DNA from: JANQKX01 sp039028695 | Lineage (GTDB): Bacteria > Pseudomonadota > Alphaproteobacteria > Kiloniellales > Kiloniellaceae | Direction of reading: 5' to 3' | NCBI GenBank assembly: GCA_039028695.1 | Contig: JBCCHN010000005.1 | Location: forward strand, 1 to 64,000 | DNA: 64,000 nt | Shown: positions 49,477 to 58,203 of the stretch, piece after piece | Numbering within the stretch: position 1 is the first letter of the stretch | Layout of the letters: each line of letters begins with the position of its first letter | Notes under the pieces: generated by a model | The model's input: the letters and a program-made list of their open reading frames with translations, nothing else | What the model was told of the DNA's origin: nothing | Databases searched by the model: none | Program-made: the position numbers and the translations under genes

Positions 49477-50334
49477 TTATCGCCGATCCTCAAGCGACAT
49501 CAAGAGCTGCTCCAAAAAGGGCTTCACGTCGGGCGGCTGATAGATCGCCGCGCGGATCAGGGAATCGAAATGCCGCGCCAACACCCGAATATGCTCCGTT
49601 GAGTTAAAGACAAAAAACATGCCACCCAAGTAGATGGCCGCCCGGGTGGGCCCAAAGACCGTGTAGGGCGATGCAAAGCGCCTCAAGCCGTCGAACAAGA
49701 ACCAGCGAAAGGTAGGATAGAGTTCATCGATAAGCTCGATCATGGCGCGCAGTTGGCGCACCCTCATATCCACCGGCATGCGCCGCCATATCCCTTCCCC
49801 TCGGGCAAAGCTCTCGACCGATTGAAAGGCGCTACAGGCCTCAATATCCGTATCTGGCCGGCGGCTGTAATCCAAACGCTCTTCCGCCTGACCCATCTGG
49901 GATTCCCGTATGTCCTGACCAGCACTTTGAAATTCAAAGGCAATAACCTCATCCGTTTTGAGGAGATCCGGAAGGGTCGTGGGCACATAGCGGATCTTGT
50001 AGCCCTCCGCCTCCTTCTGCCAACGCTCCAGCACCTCGTCCATGGCTGCTTCGCCGCCCGCCTGGATCTCCAAACTCTCGGTGACGATTTTGGTGGCCAG
50101 ATGGTCCTCTTGGCTCAAACCCAGCAGCCAATCCACCGAGACCTGCTCACGTGCCGCGATCGAGGCCAGGGTCTCAGCGCGGGGCAAGCGGGTATTGCCC
50201 GTTGACAGAAGCTGAGACAGCGTCGAGCGGTCGATCCCCGCCCGGTCCGCGAAGGCCGAGCGACTCAGCTGGCTTCTGGCAATCACTTCGCTCAAGCGAT
50301 TTTGAAATAGTTCAATGGTTTCCCGGCGTTTCAT
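49477..50334 (-). CDS. XRE-family transcriptional regulator
   Basis: 285 residues. N-terminal Cro/C1-type HTH, 'RSQLSRSAFADRAGIDRSTLSQLLSTGNTRLPRAETLASIAAREQVSVDWLLGLS', about residues 18-75. The remaining 200 residues form an unrecognised ligand-binding-like domain with 'YVPTTLPDLLKTDEVIAFEFQSAG' and 'ELYPTFRWFLFDGLRRFASPYTVFGP'. ATG 50334. A 30-base AT-rich palindrome at 50362-50391 lies right upstream, the natural place for autoregulation. First gene of an operon that continues into GFA, PhnD-like, amidase and GST genes. Confidence 0.88.
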   Translation of the reverse strand: MKRRETIELFQNRLSEVIARSQLSRSAFADRAGIDRSTLSQLLSTGNTRLPRAETLASIAAREQVSVDWLLGLSQEDHLATKIVTESLEIQAGGEAAMDEVLERWQKEAEGYKIRYVPTTLPDLLKTDEVIAFEFQSAGQDIRESQMGQAEERLDYSRRPDTDIEACSAFQSVESFARGEGIWRRMPVDMRVRQLRAMIELIDELYPTFRWFLFDGLRRFASPYTVFGPTRAAIYLGGMFFVFNSTEHIRVLARHFDSLIRAAIYQPPDVKPFLEQLLMSLEDRR

Positions 50335-50765
50335 GGCTTACTCAAGAGGTGCCTGTTTGGTGATTTTATATAACATTTGTTTTATAAAATCATCATAATT
50401 GTTAATTAGTGCTCAAAATCAACGAATTATGCGCGAACCCGCATTGAAATTAACCCTCTAAGACGATTATCCTAAAATCTAGGAGAGATTGGAGCGACCC
50501 ACGGGCGGGACCGGGCTCGGCAAAGACCTCAAACCAAAATTGAGGCGGCCGACGAAGGAAACCAAATATTTGACCTGGCGTGGCCCGGCTGACCGGGCTG
50601 AAGAACAAAAAATCATCGTGCCAAGCAAATAGCGCTGAAAAAAACCCAGGCCGTTCCTTGCCGAAGGCTGGTCCTAGTGGGCTGTGCGGCAATTGGCCTG
50701 GAAAACGGCCACTGCGGTCAAAGCCTGAGCGCAGGAGGCCCGGATAAAGCTCAGGTAAGGCCCAG
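50335..50765. other. Divergent intergenic region with palindrome
   Basis: About 430 bases between the XRE operon and the desaturase. The first 130 are AT-rich and contain the palindrome listed separately. The frame 50450-50692 (minus) has Phe/Pro-rich composition unlike its neighbours and is not called. Promoters for both directions are expected here; I could not define them. Confidence 0.4.
50362..50391. promoter_or_regulatory. 30-base palindrome, likely operator of the XRE regulator
   Basis: Two arms, GATTTTATA (50362-50370) and TATAAAATC (50383-50391), perfectly complementary; inside them AACA/TGTT also pair, leaving one mismatch and a two-base centre, so 13 of 15 positions match. It lies 28 bases before the regulator ATG, in the promoter of the operon. 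Confidence 0.6.
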
Positions 50766-51704
50766 ATGAGGCCAGTTAGAAAAGGTAAGCTAAGAATGTT
50801 TGTTGGTGACCGGCGCAGCCGGAATGTGCGTGTAGAATGGCCGACGGTGGGACTCGCCGTTCTGGTCTATGCCGCCTTCGGCCTGACGACCTGGTTTTAC
50901 CATGACCTGCCTTGGTGGGCGATTTTACCCTTGGGTGCCTATATCGTTGCCCTGCATGGTTCTCTCATGCACGAGGCGGTCCACGGCCATCCCACCAATC
51001 GTCGGGGCCTCAACGAGCTTATCGTCTTCCCCAGCCTTTGGCTTTGGCTGCCGTTCCGGCTGTACCGTCGGACCCATCTGACCCATCACCGGGACGAAGG
51101 CCTGACCGATCCTTTGCAGGATCCGGAGTCAAACTACGTCACGCCGGCACAGTGGGCTAGCTTCGGCCCGCTGAAGCGGGCCTTTTGGCGAGCCCGCTGC
51201 ACCTTGGCGGGTCGCATGCTCCTAGTGCCTCTGAGCAGTTGTTGGGAAACCGTCGTTGAAGCCGTCACCAAAATAACATCCAGAAACTTTGAAGACCTCA
51301 AGGCCTGGGGCCTACATGTCGTCGGTCTGATACCGGTCCTCTACTGGGCGATAGTGGTGTGTCAAATTCCGATTCTAGAGTACATTCTACTCTTTGCCTA
51401 TCCGGGTCTGGCTCTGACCGTCGTACGCTCTTTTTTGGAACATCAGGCCCGACCAGAGCAAGGTCACCGGACGGCGATCGTCGAAGCCGGACCACTCATG
51501 TCCCTTTTATTTCTGAATAACAATTTACACGTGGTCCATCACGCCCGCCCTGAACTTGCCTGGTACCAATTGCCGGCAGCATACCGGGCCGAGAAGGACA
51601 AGTGGCTAAAAGACAACGGCGGCTATTGTATCAAGGGCTATGGCGCTATTTTCGCCAAGTACCTTTTTCGGGCCAAGGAACCGGTGCAGCATCCCCTAGC
51701 ATAG
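50766..51704 (+). CDS. Membrane fatty acid desaturase
   Basis: 312 residues, integral membrane di-iron desaturase. Three histidine boxes: H69-E-A-V-H73-G-H75 ('HEAVHGHP'), H104-L-T-H107-H108 ('RTHLTHHRDEG') and 'NNNLHVVHHARPELAWYQLP' near the C-terminus, interspersed with hydrophobic helices. Inserts a double bond into an acyl chain or oxidises a related lipid; position specificity unknown. ATG 50766 has AAGG five bases upstream; ATG 50796 is an alternative. Separate transcript, divergent to the XRE operon. Confidence 0.9.
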   Translation: MRPVRKGKLRMFVGDRRSRNVRVEWPTVGLAVLVYAAFGLTTWFYHDLPWWAILPLGAYIVALHGSLMHEAVHGHPTNRRGLNELIVFPSLWLWLPFRLYRRTHLTHHRDEGLTDPLQDPESNYVTPAQWASFGPLKRAFWRARCTLAGRMLLVPLSSCWETVVEAVTKITSRNFEDLKAWGLHVVGLIPVLYWAIVVCQIPILEYILLFAYPGLALTVVRSFLEHQARPEQGHRTAIVEAGPLMSLLFLNNNLHVVHHARPELAWYQLPAAYRAEKDKWLKDNGGYCIKGYGAIFAKYLFRAKEPVQHPLA

Positions 51705-51730
51705 TTCCAATCTAGAGCATACAACCCCGG

Positions 51731-53281
51731 TCAGCTCTCCAGCGCACCGCCTTCTTCCTTGCGCTTGGCGACAAAGGCGTCCAATGCCTCCACGATTGCC
51801 GTGTCGATGGCGGGGGCCTCGTAAGAGGACAATAGTTCCTTAAACAGGCTATTGGCCCGCTGGGTTACGGTCTCACTGCCCGATTCTTCCCAGGTCTCAA
51901 AGTTACGCCAGTCCGATAGGATAGGCGCGTAAAAGGCTGTCTCATAGCGGGCCAGTGTGTGGGCCGCGCCGAAGAAGTGCCCGCCCGGCCCCACTTCCCG
52001 TACGGCATCGAGCCCCAGACTCTCCTCTGTCACTTCAAGGGGCTGCAGGGTCTGGGCCATCATCTGCATCATTTCCGCATCGAGCACGAACTTTTCGAAA
52101 GAGGCACAAAGACCGCCCTCTAGCCAGCCAGCGCCATGCATTACCAAGTTGGCATGCCCCATCACCGCACCCCAGAGGGACATTTGCGACTCATAGGCTG
52201 CCTGACCATCCACGCAGTTCGCCGCATTGGTGTTGGACGAGCGGAAGGGAACCTTGAGGCGACGCGCCAATTGCCCGCCGGCAAAAGCGGCGCGGGTATA
52301 TTCGGGCGTGCCGAAAGCCGGCGCCCCGGATTTCATGTCCACGTTGGAGGTGAAGCCCCCATAGATGACCGGCGCGCCCGGCTGAACCAGTTGGGCGAAG
52401 GCAAGGCCCGCCATGGCCTCGGCGTGTTGTTGGGCAAGGGCCCCGGCAATGGTCGCCGGGCTCATGGCACCTGACAGGGTAAAAGGCGTAATGGCCACTA
52501 CCTGCTTGGCGCGCGCCATTTCGATGACACCTTCTATCATCGGACCGTCCAAACGCAGAGGCGAAGAAGTATTGACGATGGTAAAGAGTGAGGGTCGCTC
52601 CCGCAGCCCCTCTTCGCTCAAGCCAAAGCCGATCTTGGTCAGTTCAAGGGCATCGCGGATACGCGTGCGCCCGAGGGAATAGGCATGATAGGCCTTGTCG
52701 CTCAACACCAAAAAGTCTCGGATGCAATCCAGATGCCGGGTCGCCGGGTGCAGGTCCACCGGCTCTACCGGATAGCCGCCAAAGAGTTGGACGATATTTA
52801 AGCTCTGACCCAAGCGCAGGAAATTCTGATAGTCCTGGTGATTGCCGGGACGCCGCCCCCCATCCAGATCCGACGCGTTGGGCGCACTGGCCACCGAAGC
52901 AAAGGCAATAGCGCTGCCGCCAAAGTCCAGGTTATGAGCCGAGTTACGAGCGTGAAGAGTGAAACTTTGCGGAGCCTGGGCCAGCGCCTCTTTGATGAGA
53001 CCCCGGTCAAAGCGCACCCGCTCCGATCCCTCAGCCACATGGGCGCCTGCTTTGCGCAGGATCTCCAACGCCTCGGGATGGAGGAAGTCCATTCCCACCT
53101 CTTCCAGAATGGCAAAGGCGGTTTCCTCCATGGCGTCAATTTGAGCTTCGCTCAGAACCTCGATCGGGCGATAGGGGTTTTTGTGTTGCTGCCAGGGCGA
53201 TTGACGAAAGCCGCTGCCATTGGGCTTTTTACGTCCTCCTGATCGGCGCCGAGCGCCTGCTCGATCTCTCGTCCGTGCCAT
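51731..53281 (-). CDS. MttB-family trimethylamine/betaine methyltransferase (non-pyrrolysine)
   Basis: 516 residues. Family pattern 'SEAQIDAMEETAFAILEEVGMDFLHPEALEILRKAGAHV', 'IVNTSSPLRLDGPMIEGVIEMARAKQVVAITPFTLSGAMSPATIAGALAQQHAEAMAGL', 'GGFTSNVDMKSGAPAFGTPEYTRAAFAGGQLARRLKVPFR' and a C-terminal 'EVGPGGHFFGAAHTLARYETAFYAP'. These enzymes demethylate methylamines or glycine betaine onto a corrinoid protein. The ORF runs through without an in-frame amber codon, so this is the pyrrolysine-free type (as in MtgB). The N-terminal 30 residues are basic. No corrinoid protein or methyltransferase-activating gene is within the window. Confidence 0.88.
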   Translation of the reverse strand: MARTRDRAGARRRSGGRKKPNGSGFRQSPWQQHKNPYRPIEVLSEAQIDAMEETAFAILEEVGMDFLHPEALEILRKAGAHVAEGSERVRFDRGLIKEALAQAPQSFTLHARNSAHNLDFGGSAIAFASVASAPNASDLDGGRRPGNHQDYQNFLRLGQSLNIVQLFGGYPVEPVDLHPATRHLDCIRDFLVLSDKAYHAYSLGRTRIRDALELTKIGFGLSEEGLRERPSLFTIVNTSSPLRLDGPMIEGVIEMARAKQVVAITPFTLSGAMSPATIAGALAQQHAEAMAGLAFAQLVQPGAPVIYGGFTSNVDMKSGAPAFGTPEYTRAAFAGGQLARRLKVPFRSSNTNAANCVDGQAAYESQMSLWGAVMGHANLVMHGAGWLEGGLCASFEKFVLDAEMMQMMAQTLQPLEVTEESLGLDAVREVGPGGHFFGAAHTLARYETAFYAPILSDWRNFETWEESGSETVTQRANSLFKELLSSYEAPAIDTAIVEALDAFVAKRKEEGGALES

Positions 53282-53498
53282 AAGCCCTTCCCGTCTTTGT
53301 CAAACAGCGAGCGCGGTTGCGCGCGCATTCCATCTGAATCCTCTATAACGAAAGGCTCAAGGGCTGTATAGATATCTTTGTCGGAACCGTTCGTTCTGTG
53401 TTGAACCTAAGGACGCCTTTGGCCATCAGACAGTAATGAATATCCTAAAGCGCGGTTAATCCATTACCCAACGATCCATCATCCTAAAGGACAAAAGC

Positions 53499-54533
53499 GT
53501 GCTGCGGATCCCCGCTCTTCTGGTCGCCATCTACGCGCTGACCTTCATAAGTACCGAACAAGCCCATGCTCAGACGGCGCTTGAGGGCCATTTTATTGCC
53601 CAGGCGGCCTGTCCAGCGACCAAGAAGCTTACCAGCGACAATCCCGGCGAGATCGTGACCTCTGTCGGCCAAAGCTATGTTCTTCTCGGTGCCAACAATG
53701 AACCCGCGAGCCATTTTTTGATTCTGGTCCCCGACGCTCCCGTGACCGAGCGACGCTGGGTACCTGCGGCCTGCGGATTGATCGATATCCCTCCCCTTCC
53801 CTCTAACGATGACTCGGTTATCTCGACGGATCCCATCGAAAACGTATTGGCAGCCTCCTGGCAACCCACCTTTTGCGCTACGGCCCGAGGCCGTACGAAG
53901 ACCGAATGTCGAGCCCTTTCGCCAAACCGGCCCGAAGCAAGGCAGTTCTCCATTCATGGACTGTGGCCCGACGACCTGCACGACAGGGAGCATTTCCCCT
54001 GCTATTGCGACTTCGGCACCCCCCGATCCTGCGAGGGCTCGCAGCCTTCCGTATCCTCTCTATCGCTATCTACCCCTTTGCGCGCCAAGCTGAGCCGCCT
54101 CATGCCCGGCACCCGGTCCGGCCTGCACCTCTACCAATGGAGCAAGCATGGCTCCTGCTACGAAGACTTCAACTCAGGGCCGGAGGCCGGCGCCGATCCC
54201 GAGGAATACTACAGCGACACCATCTTGCTCATGGAGCAGCTCAACGCCAGCGCCGTCGGCCGGCTTTTTGCCGACAACTTAGGGCAGGAACTTACCTTCG
54301 CTGAGGTGGCCACAGCTTTCGATAGGGCATTTGGTCCCGGCGCTGGCAAGAAGGTGACCATGACCTGCCGTACCGTCGACGGCCAAGCGATGATTTCCGA
54401 ACTCTTGATCAACCTGGCCGGCGAGATCACCGCCGATAGCCGCCTGTCAAGCCACATCCAAACCGCCCCCACAAGAGCTACGTCGTCCAACCGACGGTCC
54501 TGCAAGGCTGGCATCGTACGCCGGGTTGAGTGA
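53499..54533 (+). CDS. Ribonuclease T2 family protein
   Basis: 344 residues from GTG 53499 with AAAGG upstream. Signal peptide cleaved near QAHA24. Both catalytic segments are present: CAS I 'FSIHGLWPDDL' and CAS II 'YQWSKHGSCYEDF', with paired cysteines around. Secreted or periplasmic acid RNase. There is an extra N-terminal region of about 90 residues before the catalytic core, with 'QAACPATKKLTSDNPGEIVTSVGQSYVLLGANNEPASHFLIL', of unknown role. Monocistronic, convergent with the GNAT gene. Confidence 0.92.
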   Translation: MLRIPALLVAIYALTFISTEQAHAQTALEGHFIAQAACPATKKLTSDNPGEIVTSVGQSYVLLGANNEPASHFLILVPDAPVTERRWVPAACGLIDIPPLPSNDDSVISTDPIENVLAASWQPTFCATARGRTKTECRALSPNRPEARQFSIHGLWPDDLHDREHFPCYCDFGTPRSCEGSQPSVSSLSLSTPLRAKLSRLMPGTRSGLHLYQWSKHGSCYEDFNSGPEAGADPEEYYSDTILLMEQLNASAVGRLFADNLGQELTFAEVATAFDRAFGPGAGKKVTMTCRTVDGQAMISELLINLAGEITADSRLSSHIQTAPTRATSSNRRSCKAGIVRRVE

Positions 54534-54587
54534 AAAAACTCGAAAACGCCTCTGACTAAAGTGCAAATACAGCGACGGCAAAAACTT

Positions 54588-55334
54588 TCACCACAACGCC
54601 CTATTCATGTCCCCTAGACTGGTTTTTTGCCGGCCGTCGCCATCGAAATTGTCTTCTGCCAGCCAGGTCACGAAATTCTCTCGCACCGCCGGCCATTCGC
54701 TGTCGATGATGGCGTAGTATGCCGTGTCCCGGTTTCGGCCCTTGGGCGTGTTGTGATTAAAAAACACTCCCTCGAAACGAAAGCCCAGCCGCAGGGCTGC
54801 GGAACGCGAACCGGTGTTCAGGGCATTGCATTTCCATTCCAGGCGCCGGTATTCCAAATCGGTCATGCCGTGATCCATCATCAGAAATAAAGCCTCGGTG
54901 GTCAGGACGGAATTCTGAAAAGGCGGTGCGAACCAGATGTGGCCGATCTCGTAGACCCCCACCAGCGGTCGGATCTCCAAGAAGCTGGCCATGCCGGCCA
55001 AGCCACCCCTTTTCATATCTCGGAGGGCAAAAAAGACCGTATCCGGATCAGCGGCACAGCCCCGCAGCCACTCGGTCATGGCCTCCGTATCGGCAAAGGG
55101 CCCATAGGGCAGATAGTCCCACAAGGCGAGCGCCGTCTCGTCCTCGTGGCCCACAGCAAAAAGGCCCTCGGCGTGTTTGCGCGGATCGATCGGCTCCAGC
55201 GCGACACGGGGACCTGCCAAGGGTAAGCGGCCGGGAAAAACCGCCGGCGGCAAGCTCTCCAACGGCCGGTCATTTAAGGCACGGCGGTTTTTCTGACTGG
55301 CAAAATCCTCAGGCGAGGCGAAATCGGCGGACAT
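54588..55334 (-). CDS. GNAT family N-acetyltransferase
   Basis: 248 residues, RimJ/RimL-type: 'GPRVALEPIDPRKHAEGLFAVG', the 'GVYEIGHIWFAPPFQNSVLTTEALFLMMDHGMTDL' core with acetyl-CoA loop and 'YRRLEWKCNALNTGSRSAALRLGFRFEGVFFNHNTPKGRNRDTAYYAII'. The later part is the pattern of proteins acting on small-molecule amines or protein N-termini. Good GAGGAA before the ATG. Separate from the methyltransferase genes that lie upstream. Confidence 0.9.
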   Translation of the reverse strand: MSADFASPEDFASQKNRRALNDRPLESLPPAVFPGRLPLAGPRVALEPIDPRKHAEGLFAVGHEDETALALWDYLPYGPFADTEAMTEWLRGCAADPDTVFFALRDMKRGGLAGMASFLEIRPLVGVYEIGHIWFAPPFQNSVLTTEALFLMMDHGMTDLEYRRLEWKCNALNTGSRSAALRLGFRFEGVFFNHNTPKGRNRDTAYYAIIDSEWPAVRENFVTWLAEDNFDGDGRQKTSLGDMNRALW

Positions 55335-55495
55335 GGTGTTTCCTCGGAAAAATCAATCGCGATGGGTCTGATTTAGACACCGAACTGGATTAAGAAAAGA
55401 TCCGGTTCCCGCAAACTCGCGGGGCCAATTTGGAACAGGTCGCTTTGAAATCGACTGATCTCAATCCCGTTTTGACATGGTCTTGGCCGGCGCCG

Positions 55496-56313
55496 TTAGT
55501 TTGCCTTGCAGACCACAATGAGCTCGTTGCCATAGGATGGCGACGTCCCTTTGAAGTCGGAATACTCTGCTTCGACTGTAAACCCCATTAAGGCCAAAAG
55601 ATGATAGAGTTCCCATCGATGGGTCCAGCGCAAGGCCATCTCGCGGATATCTTCACGCAAAGTATCGCCGTTCTCATCGATTTCCGCATAGCGCCACAGA
55701 TCTCTGCGCACCTGTGCCATATAATCAAAATCCGTGCGCAAAACCTCCGCCAGAAACCGCCTGCCGGTCACCTCATCCAACGAGATGCTCTGGGGGATGG
55801 CCGTCCCACCTTTCAAGAGCAGATCGAGACGCGGGTCAAAGAGATGAAGTGCCAAGCGACCGCCCGGGGCCAGGTGCGCGCGCAAAGCCGATAGGGTCTT
55901 TCGTTGGTCGGCGATTGAAAGCAAATGCTGAAAGGACCGAAAGGGGACAAAAGCGAAGGCAAAGCTTCGGTCCAAGCTTAAAGCCGCCATATCCTGGCAG
56001 AGCCATTCAATTCGCTGCTGGCATGCAAGCGGCAACGCCTGCGCCTTGGCTTTGGCGACCGAGAGCATTCCTTCCGAGAGGTCTATTGCCGTGATCTCAA
56101 ACCCCGCTTGTGCCAAGGGCAAGGTTATGCGGCCCGTACCGCAAGCCACTTCCAAGATGGGCCCATACGCCTCCGCGGCCAAAGCCTCGTAAAATTGCAG
56201 ATCCCCGGCGATCTGGGCGTATCGGTCCGGTAGAGGATATCATAGGCCTCCACAAATATTGACTGAGCCCCATCGTAAAAATCAGACAAGTCCGCCTCCC
56301 CAATTGGTTGCAT
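55496..56313 (-). pseudogene. SAM-dependent methyltransferase split by a one-base deletion
   Basis: Class I methyltransferase of about 272 residues if joined. The N-terminal piece begins at ATG 56313 ('MQPIGEADLSDFYDGAQSIF' ... 'EAYDILY') and goes out of frame at 56229-56230; the rest continues in the next frame ('PDRYAQIAGDLQFYEALAAEAYGPILEVACGTGRITLPLAQAGFEITAIDLSEGML') to a stop at 55496. Restoring one C (minus strand) in the run at that point recreates L-Y-P-D-R. SAM motif I is 'LEVACGTGRI'. Either a recent pseudogene or a sequencing indel. Sits 82 bases downstream of the intact methyltransferase in the hut-linked operon. Confidence 0.75.
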
Positions 56314-56394
56314 CAAGGATAACGGCTACTGCTCATTTTGACGACTTTGCTTTCAAATTTTTTTTTGAGGTCCGCCAACTTGCAAACCGGCCCC

Positions 56395-57165
56395 TCACCC
56401 ACGGCGGGCGACCACGATGGGCTGGTAATAACCGCTCTCGGCAGGCTCGACCCAGTGGACTTGCTCCAAATCAGCGGCCCGCAGTGCCGCTGCCAACTCT
56501 TTTCGGGTCACACACCAATAGTCTGTTGAGAAAATCATTGTGTCGGCCACCAAACTATCAGGCTGGTGCTGGAGGATATACTGATTGACCCGGTAGCCCT
56601 GGCCGTCGTGGCGCCAGTCCCAGGTTTGAAACACCACGCGGCGACCCTCGGGCCCGTCCAAGACCCGTGCCACCTCGGCCCGAGGCCGGCTTTCCTTAAG
56701 AGCGTCGTAATCCCGCAAGCTGGCGATCAAGAGGCCGCCAGGGGCCAACAAGCTGGCCATCTCGGCCAATGCCAGAGGCAGGTCTTCCCGCTCCAAGTGG
56801 GGCAAGGCATTATCAAAGGCGCAGACCACATCGAAGGGGCCGGAGTAATAGCCTGACAGGGCCCGCAGGTCGGCCACGGAAAACTTGATGGGCAGCTCCG
56901 AGGCCTCGGCTTCGCGCTTGGCCCGGGCCACGGCCACCGGGCTGAGATCGCTGGCCCGCACATCATGGCCCTGCCCGGCCAGCCCCAAGGCCTGGGTACC
57001 GATGCCGCAGGCGCCGTCCAAGATCTTTTTCGGACCCGGCCCCAGCTCCTCGCTCAAGAGAGCGGTTATGAGTTTGCCCTGTCGCTGAACGGTCATCCCC
57101 CAGTCGTCAAAAAGGAGGTGATAATAAGCGCTCAAGTCATCGTAAAATTGGGCAACGTCGGCCAT
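56395..57165 (-). CDS. SAM-dependent methyltransferase (glycine N-methyltransferase-like)
   Basis: 256 residues. SAM motif I 'KKILDGACGIGTQALGLAGQGHDVRASDLSPVAVARAKREA' and later strands 'FDVVCAFDNALPHLEREDLPLALAEMASLLAPGGLLIASLRDYDALKESRP'. The N-terminal 'VAQFYDDLSAYYHLLFDDWGMTVQRQGKLI' is characteristic of small-molecule N-methyltransferases related to glycine/sarcosine methyltransferases. Substrate not assigned. It lies 33 bases after the cyclodeaminase-family gene in the unit led by hutF. Confidence 0.85.
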   Translation of the reverse strand: MADVAQFYDDLSAYYHLLFDDWGMTVQRQGKLITALLSEELGPGPKKILDGACGIGTQALGLAGQGHDVRASDLSPVAVARAKREAEASELPIKFSVADLRALSGYYSGPFDVVCAFDNALPHLEREDLPLALAEMASLLAPGGLLIASLRDYDALKESRPRAEVARVLDGPEGRRVVFQTWDWRHDGQGYRVNQYILQHQPDSLVADTMIFSTDYWCVTRKELAAALRAADLEQVHWVEPAESGYYQPIVVARRG

Positions 57166-57198
57166 GGCGAGAAATTTTGCCCGCTCTAGATTAAAAGC

Positions 57199-58203
57199 TC
57201 AAGCAAAGCGCAGCTGTTGGCCGATGCCTCGCTCGGCGGCTTTATGCAGCATCGCCATGCCCAAGGCAATATCCGAAAGGGACAGTCCCCGGTGCCAAAA
57301 GAGGATGGTCTCCTCGGCCGACTCCCGCCCCGGCCGTTGCCCCGTTACCACCTGGCACAGCTCGCCGGAAAGAGTCTCAGCCGAGAGTTTGCCTGCCTCC
57401 ACATGGGCCCGCAGAGAGCCCAGCTTGCCGCCTTGGCACTGGCCCCAATCATCGACATAAAGCTTGTCCATGACATCGGTCAGGCTCAGCTCGACCGCCG
57501 ACATGGTGCCATAGGGAATGACACAGGCGCCCGGCTTGACCCAGTCGGTTTTGAAGTGGGGATGGGGCGCGGGCAGGCGCGAGGCCTCGACCATGATATC
57601 CGCGCCCTCCAGGCAACTTTGCCAATCAGCCACCGCCTGGACCGGGCGTCCCAAGTCTTGGGTTAGGCGTTCGGCAAAGGGTTCGCGACTTTCCGGTCGG
57701 CGGGAATGCACCCGAATCTCTTCCAAATCAAAGAGATGGTTCATGAGTCGCACATTCCAGTAGGCGGACCCACGCGCTCCTATGTGGCCCAAAGACCGGC
57801 TGTCCGTACGGGCCAGGTACTTGGCACCCAGAGCGCTCATGGCGCCCGTGCGCATCTCCGTAATGGCCGTGGCATCCAGCAAGGCCTTGGGCATGCCGGT
57901 GGTGGGATCAAAGAGGTTTAAGAGCGCCATCTCAGACGGCAGCCCCTGCTTATAGTTATCCACATAATCGCCGACGATCTTCACACCAGCCGCGCGCAAG
58001 GGCTCAATATAGCCGCGCAGGACATTGAAATGGCCGTTAAATTTCGGATCAGGCTCGAGATGGACGCGGGGCTCGATCACCGTTTGGCCCAGCCCCTGGG
58101 CACGCAATCCCGCCTCAACCGCATCCAGAATTTCCTGGTCCGTCATCTCCAATCGATCAATGTCCGGTCCATTGAGGTAGGTAAAGAAAATCTCCGACAT
58201 CAT
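57199..58203 (-). CDS. Ornithine cyclodeaminase / mu-crystallin family protein
   Basis: 334 residues, Rossmann-type NAD(P)-binding fold of the OCD/mu-crystallin family. 'DPTTGMPKALLDATAITEMRTGAMSALGAKYLAR' is the strongest family signature; the nucleotide loop reads 'GHIGARGSAYWNVRLM'. Family members include ornithine cyclodeaminase, ketimine and alanine dehydrogenases, so the reaction is open. ATG 58203 overlaps the hutF stop (ATGA) and has GGAG before it. Its location in the hutF operon suggests an amino-acid reaction linked to histidine or glutamate metabolism (inference). Confidence 0.85.
   Translation of the reverse strand: MMSEIFFTYLNGPDIDRLEMTDQEILDAVEAGLRAQGLGQTVIEPRVHLEPDPKFNGHFNVLRGYIEPLRAAGVKIVGDYVDNYKQGLPSEMALLNLFDPTTGMPKALLDATAITEMRTGAMSALGAKYLARTDSRSLGHIGARGSAYWNVRLMNHLFDLEEIRVHSRRPESREPFAERLTQDLGRPVQAVADWQSCLEGADIMVEASRLPAPHPHFKTDWVKPGACVIPYGTMSAVELSLTDVMDKLYVDDWGQCQGGKLGSLRAHVEAGKLSAETLSGELCQVVTGQRPGRESAEETILFWHRGLSLSDIALGMAMLHKAAERGIGQQLRFA

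Noticed and set aside
50450..50692. 80-codon minus-strand frame in the XRE-desaturase gap
   Set aside because: Phe/Pro-rich sequence without ribosome site or family likeness, in a region expected to hold promoters.
51731..53281. Pyrrolysine-containing MttB
   Set aside because: The frame is open throughout without an internal TAG, so it is the non-pyrrolysine branch of the family.
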